Assembly: GCA_030142905.1 (NCBI GenBank)
Contig: JASJOG010000093.1
Location: 1 to 64,000 of the forward strand
Direction: 5' to 3'
Length of the DNA: 64,000 nt
DNA from: Heliopora coerulea
Taxonomy: Eukaryota > Cnidaria > Anthozoa > Scleralcyonacea > Helioporidae
Part shown: one piece after another, positions 56,485 to 64,000 of the stretch
Numbering within the stretch: position 1 is the stretch's first letter
Layout: each line of letters begins with the position of its first letter
Position numbers and translations under genes: made by a program
The notes under the pieces: generated by a model
What the model was told of the DNA's origin: nothing
Databases searched by the model: none
Seen by the model: the letters and a program-made list of their open reading frames with translations, nothing else

Positions 56485-58863
56485 TAAGAAGCCGTGACGC
56501 AATGACTCAAGCTTGAGCAAACATACGAAGGAAATGTGCTGACCGTGCGCACGAGTTTATGAGATTTCGCTTCTTAAACAGGACGAAGTCGTGCCATATT
56601 GGTCGAAAACATTCAACGTTCAATTAAACACAACAGGTAAACCAGTTATTGTTCTGATGTGATAGGGTAGCTGAAAAATACAAAGTGTAAATGGCAGAAA
56701 CCCTTCGCCTCATCGATGAGCTGAAACCGGACTATTTCTCAGGCTATGAGCTACAACAACTCATTCTCCAATCTGTAAGAAAAATTAGTTTCACTTGACA
56801 GAGAGAAGAAGCAATCCGTATTTACTAGAATACGTGGATAAAACACTTTGTAAGGACTGACCCTTCCGCATTGCTTAGGGACAATTTCACTTTCGATTTC
56901 AAATTTTTTTATGACGTCACGTTTATTATTCCATGGAAGAGCCAAGGTCTATTTTCAATGTACGACCGTCGCATATGATTGTTCATTCTGGCGTGTGTAA
57001 TTTTGTCTCCAGGGTAGAACTGTAACCAGCCATTCGCTCGTTAATGTAGCAATTCATCCTGAAGATTCCAGTGAGTTAACAATACATTACGACGATCACT
57101 TGCGTCCAACCGACGGATCGTGTATAAAGGGCTTCTGACATAAAGGCCGTGGTCTTTTGAAAGTGTTTAAGTTTGGGATTAGTTGCACTTCATAATTCGT
57201 GTTTTTACGTTCACTAACAATGCGGCCAACGTGTGTTTTTAAGTCCTTATTGTAAATCAGTGTTTATAAGTATGGAATTTTCGCGGAAAGAAAATCATTT
57301 TTGGGGAAACCCCTGTCGTCAAAGGCTGCCAGCATGATATCTAGCGCTGACAGAAAATTGAAAGTACGACGTTAACTTTCCTACGATATCCAAAGCATGA
57401 TGTTCGCAACATGGAACAAAGGATGGTATTCGATAGATAACTAGACTGGGCTACCTACACATTAACAAGACATCACGAACTTGGATCAACATTAGGTTTT
57501 CATGACTTCATCGTGTTTAAATCGGGTTATCTGTCAGCAGATCGATTTGTGTATTGGCAAAGATCTAGACAAGTATGAGTTTCGCATTTGTAAGTAGCTT
57601 ACATAACTGCTTCAGCCTAGTTCATATCTAAACGGTCCTTTAGGATCTTTAACTGTTAGAGGACGTCTTCGAAATTTAGCCCTGGGTAACCTCGTATTAG
57701 TGATTTCGGGATGCACTCGTCGTCTCAGCTCGACTGTGGTTTCAGTTCGTCAGGGAGAACGACACAATGGAACGTTCATGCGGATTGTTCACACTTTTTA
57801 GTACCTCTTAACTGAGAAGTTGTTGAAGAAGATCAAGACTAAAGTACATGACATTTTTAACTCTTTACAGGGCCTTGCTGACGTTTGGCAACTTTTACTC
57901 CGGATAACGCGAATTTTACTAGTCTGCCAAGAGAAGACGTGCTTGTAAAAAGCCCTTCAAAGGCCTAACTATAACCAACACGTTATCTCGCTAACGTGGG
58001 CACGCTATGACTCAGGATTCTTTAGGGAGAAAAGACAACATTTTCACATCGAAAAACTATAGTAATCTCTTTTCCAGGACAATCCGGGGAATGGGAGAGC
58101 ACATTGAATTTGACAATGTTCCACCCTGTCAATCGAGACAGTTACGCAACATATACGCCAGGTCGGGGAATACGAGGGACCGTGTTATCCTGCTAATAGG
58201 GTCAAACGTTCGCCATGAGAGCGAGCTCTTACTGAGACAAATCCTGAAAGTGCAAGTGGATGTGAATGTTAACGTGAATTTTATGGATTGGTTGCTTCGG
58301 TGCATTTACAATATAGTTTGATAACTGCTTGTAAGTAATGGTTTGCTTGTGAGCATTACTGGGAATAACGCTGTTTTAGTGCAAACAATATTTTTCTAAT
58401 GAGTCTTACCATCGATCTTAAAAATGACTCTCCTCCTTCTCTTGCGTTTCCAAAGGTGGCCCAGCATATGTACCGGTAAACACGAAATATGAAGTAACTG
58501 GAGTAATAAAACAATGATTGAACTCGGCTATCCCAAATTATCTTGATATGTCAGTATCTCTCAGGTGCACAATTCATCTTTGTTTTCAGCACGTGCAAAT
58601 GTTTAATCTGCTTGCCGTTGTCAAATCACAACTGTGACAATTGCAGTAATTGATTATTACGAAAATACGCAATGGGTGATTAATTTAGAAAACGTCATTC
58701 CCAGGGCATTTAATGGGTTGGTGGCGAGCTTAACTCTCCACCAATACTTCAAATATCAATGGAAATAAGGTTGCGATTTCGCGACGTTCTCCGGCTGATT
58801 TAGACGACTTTCTAAAACTTTTAGGTCTGGATGTGAACATTCTCCGGACGCTTCGTGCCTAAC
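56485..58863. other. Intergenic region upstream of ZNFX1-like gene 2
   Basis: No gene is supported. The 104-codon frame at 58007-58321 (MTQDSLGRKDNIF start) has no family I recognise. The promoter and 5' UTR of the second ZNFX1-like gene should lie in the right part. Confidence 0.45.
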
Positions 58864-61800
58864 ATGGCAACTGGATTTCATCGACCTTACAGAGGTGGTT
58901 CTTCAAGAGGTAATTTTAGGGGACGCGGCAGGGCCCGTTCGAGTGGAAACGTCATCCTCGGCTTTAACGCGTTACAGAAACTCCGTGGAAAAGATCCTGA
59001 CGATATTGTCTTGGATTTAGCTTCCGAACGATGCATTCCTGCGTTTAAAGCGCTACTGAATAAGACAGAATATTCAAAAGACATGGTGGAGCTGGTTATG
59101 GAAGTGCTAGCCAGCAGCTGCGACAGCAATAGTCCAGAGTACTTTAACAAACTTCTGACTGAGATACCGAGATCCCTTTTTATTGTTTTGCACTTGAAAA
59201 GCTACATTACACGCTTGTACATGCAAAGAAATTTTACTACAAATCTTCAGTTGTTTGTTGAGCGTACTGTCAGGTTATTCAGCGAAATCCTTAAAAGAAT
59301 TCCGAGTGCGTTTGAAACTCTACCTTTGGGCGATCTGGAACTAGCGGCGGTAACGCTGAAGGATCGCGGGCTGATAGACGACGTCGTTATTCGAGAAGTT
59401 GAACAACTGAAAGTGATCAAGGAGGAATCCTTGGAAAAGCAAAGACGTAAAGAGGAACTGGAGACATTGAGAAAAACGCGAGCCCATAATCAAGGTATGT
59501 AATGTAGACGGAGAATACGTCGCTTGTTTAACCTAATACTTCCTTTTCCCTCCTCAATGTAGTTCAAAGAATTGTTTTGTATATTTTACATTAACCTCAC
59601 TTGAAGTTACACGTTGCCTATGGAGCTCAGATTTTCAGTATCACTTTTAAAACACATCACTTCATAGGAATAATCCAATTAAAACATCCACTAATTTCTT
59701 CCAGAAACAGGAGCAGTCGGACCTCCACCAGAGGATTTCCGAGAAATGACCATTATTCCTCAGTACGAGGATATCTACACTGATAAGAAGCCATACTTGA
59801 GGAAGAATATTGTAGAGGGCGGATATGACGACTTGGACCACTATTTGGACGTACAGTTTCGACTACTTCGAGAAGACTTTTTACGCCCTTTGCGAGAAGG
59901 CATCGTGGATCTAGTCTCTCGTGGAATAGAAGAAAAACAAGGCATGTTCAAGGATATCCGCGTGTATAGAAATGTAAAGATTTTGTATCCTGAGTGCTCA
60001 AATTCAGGATTGTTGCACCATATCCAGTTCGATAATTCAAGATTGAGATGGGTTCGTTGGGAAAACAGCAAAAGACTTATCTTTGGTTCCCTTCTATGCC
60101 TCTCAAAGGATAATTTTCAGACATTTGTATTTGCTACCGTGGCTAACAGAGATCCAAAGGAACTCGTACACGTATGTTGAATCTTTTGGGCGTTTTTAAT
60201 GGTTTAGATGCACATTTAAAGTTGACAACTACAACTTGAGGTGTGCTGGGATCGATCTGATTGGGAAGGGGAGGGTGGAAATTCGTGGTAATATGTAAAA
60301 CGAAACTCCCAATGTAGGAGTGCGCTTCACGGCTATGATCTTCCGAAATTACCTCTATATTTGAACCCCAAAAATTAGCCAATTCGGTAAAAAAGAAAAA
60401 AAATCCCAACCAAAAATCCTTAGACGATCGACTAAATGAGCTGATGAAAGGTGCCGACGTAATTTGCTAGGGGTAGACCTGCTTCATCAGCTGCTACGCC
60501 ATTATGTCTACAAGAACAACAACTACAGCAACAACGACCACGATAGACACACACAAGCAGCTACAATCACTCCAGTAGTAACAATAAAGACGACCTTGAC
60601 GATGTTGATATAAAACATATTAGAATAGCGTTCATAATTACAACACACCTCAAGATAATGTACACTTAGTAATAAAAAAACTGTACGGTCCAAGCTACAT
60701 TGTGATGCGTAGACTTTCTTGACAGGGTAAAGTTACAGTACGGTTCATGGATTCCACATTCGACACACAGGACTTTTCTCGCAGGAACATCTACCAAATG
60801 GTTGAAACAACTGCGTATTTCGAAGCATACAGTCCCATCTTGAAAGGGCTACAACAAACAGAACCCAAAGATCTGCCATTCCAGGTAGGAAACACGAAAG
60901 AGTTAGAGAACACTAAAGACGAAAGTGTTCCTGATCAAAACTAGTTTTACTGACGTCGTACGCTAACCAGTACTAATGTTTCAATGCATAAAAAGTATGA
61001 CACATAAAAAGTCAAATATGGATTTTTTTCTAATAGAGATATCTGGTAGAATGCAACAAAGATATTCAACCTCCAAAGTATCTTGTCCGCAATCGCTTTG
61101 CTTTATCGACCCCAAGTTTCAACTTTTCTTCAATCCTGGTCAAGGACACGGACGTACATGTTTCCGAGCTCGACTATATCAGGCGCTTACAACGACTTCG
61201 TCTAGGTAAGCCACTGCTTAACCTTTAGCCCATGACTGTACACGGAATAAAGTTATCCCAAGGAAAGGTTTGTTTAAAGTACAAAGATTAAAATATACTT
61301 AATGTTATCATTAATGTAAAGTTAACGGAACTTCGACAAAACTTATTTTGAAAATGACTTTATAAGAGTTTACTCAAAGTGACATATAGGTGATTCATGT
61401 ATATCATCATTTTAGATAAAATTATCTTCAGATATGGGTATATCGGCTTAAAAGTAAAGCTTTTGCTATGCAAAAAAACAGACGAATTGGACTTGTGTTG
61501 CCCACTTCAGGATTGAAAACAAATGTGGCTTCATTGCCTAGATAGAATGTATGGTAGCTGAAGTTATTTCCATAAAGAATGGAGTAGACTACGGGCGTTA
61601 TATACAATGTTTAATAGCTTAAGTTATTCATGTATAATACCTCAAGTTATGAAAAACAGCTGCAGCTCCACCCAGAATTAGAATGGATAATAGCCTAAGT
61701 TATTCCCAGAAAGAAATGGCTACAGCACGGGCGTAACAGGATGAATAATAGTTTAAGTTATAACACACTATAAGAGTATAAGTTATCGCTAGAAAGAATA

Positions 61801-64000
61801 GGGTACAGTACGGACGTTTTTAAGAGATAAAATAACCTCTGAAAGCTCGAATAAATGGTCCACTATGAATGTTTGCAAACTAGATAAGCATCGATTAATT
61901 TAGTTTGTTCAAAATAAATGGGATGTTTTGTTTTTTTTTTTGTTTTGTTTTTTTTTATCCATGACAATTTTTTTTCTCGTTTAAATAGCCGCGTTGAGAG
62001 CACTGGGCTTGTTTTTCAACTTCAGGCATCTTTGTTTAATTAACAGTCCATCTAAAACTTGTCGTTAAAATCGAACATTGTGTTTTAAGGTGTTGTTTTA
62101 TTGATTCAGGTTCCAGCAACGTCGCTCAGTTTCAAGCTGTGCCTGTGTTGGACGTAACTCAGTGGCCAAGTAAAGATCAGTTGGGTCTTGATGAATCCCA
62201 GTACAAAGCCTTGCAGATTGCACTGACCAAGGAAGTTGCTGTTATCCAAGGACCTCCTGGAACTGGAAAAACGTATCTTGGTTTGAAGGTCTGAGTAGTT
62301 TAATCCGTTCCGGAACTCTTAGTGTAGGTTCATCTTGGAACAGCGGAAATATAAGGAAAGGACTCACTTCTCCGCCATAATACAGAAAACATACCTAATT
62401 GTACAGTTTACAATTTATAGGAATCTAATGGTGACGTGCAGGGAATGTTATCGTAAAATAATTAGAAACTGGTTCAAAGTTCTCGGGATGTTATCAGTTA
62501 CAGAGGCGTAAAAATGTTTATTGGTGCTAATACAGGAAAAAAAAAAGTGTCAAGTATAAAAGTTTGCGATCTTCATGCCGTTCTTTGAGAAGTGCTATGG
62601 AGCTGTGTAAAAAAAATCCTGCCCACTTAGCGAAAATAGAGTAATTTCAGTTCTGACCATCCCTTTGGCATGAAAATATGTAAAATTATCATCAACAACG
62701 ACAACTGCGAAGAAAGTAGAGTGGAATCCGATTAAACGTGAACCTCTCGATCACTCAAATCCAAAACATTTTTTCCGGCATTGGCTTCAATCAGTTACGG
62801 CTACAGAACGTTTAATTCCAGCCCCTTTAAATTTATTTTGCCATGATTTAATTCACCATCGTTAACTCCGACCCATTGCATGGCTATAATATGATGAACT
62901 GGTATATCTGGACAAATTTTCAGAATGGCTTTGTGAATCAAGATTAAACAACGCCTATCGAGGAAACCAAGGTATATATAACGGGTCCTACCTTACGGCA
63001 ATAGCAATGTTTATTCCGGAAATTCATTTTGCTCAAGCCTCTTGCACACTGCTGTGGAAGACTGCGTCTTTTTCTTCAGGGAGGTATTCGATGATTCTCT
63101 TCGCACCCATGGGTGTGTGACATTGGAACAATATCTGATTAACATTCTGAAATATGATGTGGTGCTCTTTAATTCAAACTTCGTAAACTCACACTGTTTC
63201 TTATTTCCCCTAAGAGTCAGAGTAACTGAGATTTTACTGCAAGTAACACTATTGCTCTTGACAGGGAACTATGAAACTTTGTGCCTTTGCTTGTACAAGT
63301 GTAAAATAAATAGCATGGTATAACTTTTGTCTAGATTGCAAAAATCTTACTCGACAACAAAGAAAAATGGATCGAAGGGACGCCGACATTAATTGCTAAC
63401 CGCCGAGAGGTTAATCAGACTCCCATTCTGGTAATTTGCTACACCAACCACGCCTTGGACCAGTTTCTTGAGGGAATTTACGATTTTCATGGCGAAAATG
63501 AGAACAAAATTGTCCGTATTGGTGGACGCAGTAAAAGTGAAAAGCTCAAAGAGTGTAATTTATCGGCCATCAAATATAGAAGCAAGAAAGCACCAATCTA
63601 TATAAGGAGAGGTATTTACGAAGTCTACCAAAATCTGGAAGGAGTAACACGTACGTTGCTATGTGTGTATTTCTGCATAAGTAACATTAAAAGACTCAAC
63701 AAATTTGTAGGAAACAGGCCAGGTTCAAAAGGCAATAGCACTAATCTAGGGAAGCAATTCGACTTTGACGGGGGATAATCGCCAGCTGACTCCTACCAAA
63801 AGGTTTGTGACCGACTGATTCAAATTTTAGCAAATAAGCTTCCGCCTTGACAGGTTTGTAGACTTATGCGGTAAACAATGACCAGTTGTCTGTGGAGACT
63901 CGAGAGATAACTTTCCAGGTAATCCCATGGAAAATTTGGTTAGTGAGCAAAATGCTTGGGGAGTTCAAGATAAATACCTCACTTCGACCAGAAAGAGACC
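58864..64000 (+). CDS. Second ZNFX1-like gene, 5' part (exons 1-6), runs off the right edge
   Basis: Tandem paralog of the gene at 33739-53003. Exons: 58864-59494, 59705-60171, 60726-60884, 61037-61205, 62110-62288, 63335-63650, all in phase, 640 codons visible. The start is ATG 58864 (MATGFHRPYRGGSSRG), by analogy with the first copy; an in-frame GTG nine bases upstream is not needed. Exons 2, 3 and 5 are 467, 159 and 179 nt, exactly as in copy 1. Walker [12 protein letters not shown] and [19 protein letters not shown] are intact and there is no stop, so it looks functional as far as seen. Whether it also carries the LamG-like insertion lies beyond the window; the last 350 bases read as intron. 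Confidence 0.9.

Noticed and set aside
58007..58321. 104-codon frame upstream of the second ZNFX1-like gene
   Set aside because: No recognised domain, no splice context and no repeat of it upstream of the first copy.

Overview
The window looks like nuclear DNA from an animal, most likely a stony coral or another cnidarian. The support is many short exons with GT-AG introns, animal-type genes (DOCK, mTOR, ZNFX1), abundant simple repeats, tRNA-derived SINE-like pieces, Tc1 and Harbinger-type DNA elements, LINE tails and hammerhead ribozymes of the kind carried by Penelope-like retroelements. The lineage is inferred; no marker in the window names the species.

Layout. (1) 922-22335, minus strand: the 5' part of a DOCK-family Rac-GEF gene. 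I could chain 34 coding exons, all with compatible splice phases, giving 958 codons: SH3 domain, helical region, DHR-1/C2 domain and the start of the armadillo-like region. The catalytic DHR-2 part should lie beyond the left edge. Its introns hold purine/pyrimidine microsatellites, a 36-bp minisatellite, fold-back elements, a LINE 3' end, tRNA-like SINE pieces and one hammerhead ribozyme. (2) 22336-22596: a 261-bp divergent intergenic segment between the DOCK and mTOR start codons. (3) 22597-30009, plus strand: a complete mTOR kinase gene of 2470 aa in one uninterrupted open reading frame, which is striking beside such intron-rich neighbours. (4) 30010-33738: 3' UTR and intergenic DNA ending in a LINE-like 3' tail. 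(5) 33739-53003, plus strand: a complete 17-exon ZNFX1-like gene (2003 codons plus stop). It encodes an SF1 RNA helicase with NFX1-type zinc fingers and a C-terminal RZ-type zinc finger, and it carries a laminin-G/concanavalin-like domain spliced in frame into the helicase core. Its ninth intron holds a decayed Tc1 element and a 255-bp palindrome with hammerhead ribozymes in both arms, plus a further hammerhead beside it. (6) 53004-58863: intergenic DNA with a Harbinger-like element that encodes only a Myb/SANT-like protein. (7) 58864 to the right edge, plus strand: the first six exons of a second ZNFX1-like gene. Exons 2, 3 and 5 have exactly the same lengths as in the first copy, so this is a tandem duplication.

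Biology. DOCK proteins activate Rac GTPases for cytoskeletal remodelling; mTOR is the nutrient and growth kinase; ZNFX1 proteins are RNA helicases tied to antiviral dsRNA sensing in vertebrates and small-RNA inheritance in nematodes. The close head-to-head arrangement of DOCK and mTOR suggests shared promoter control. The tandem ZNFX1 pair suggests expansion of an RNA-based innate immune family. Exon borders were read by eye from splice consensus, reading phase and family homology and may be off by a few bases.
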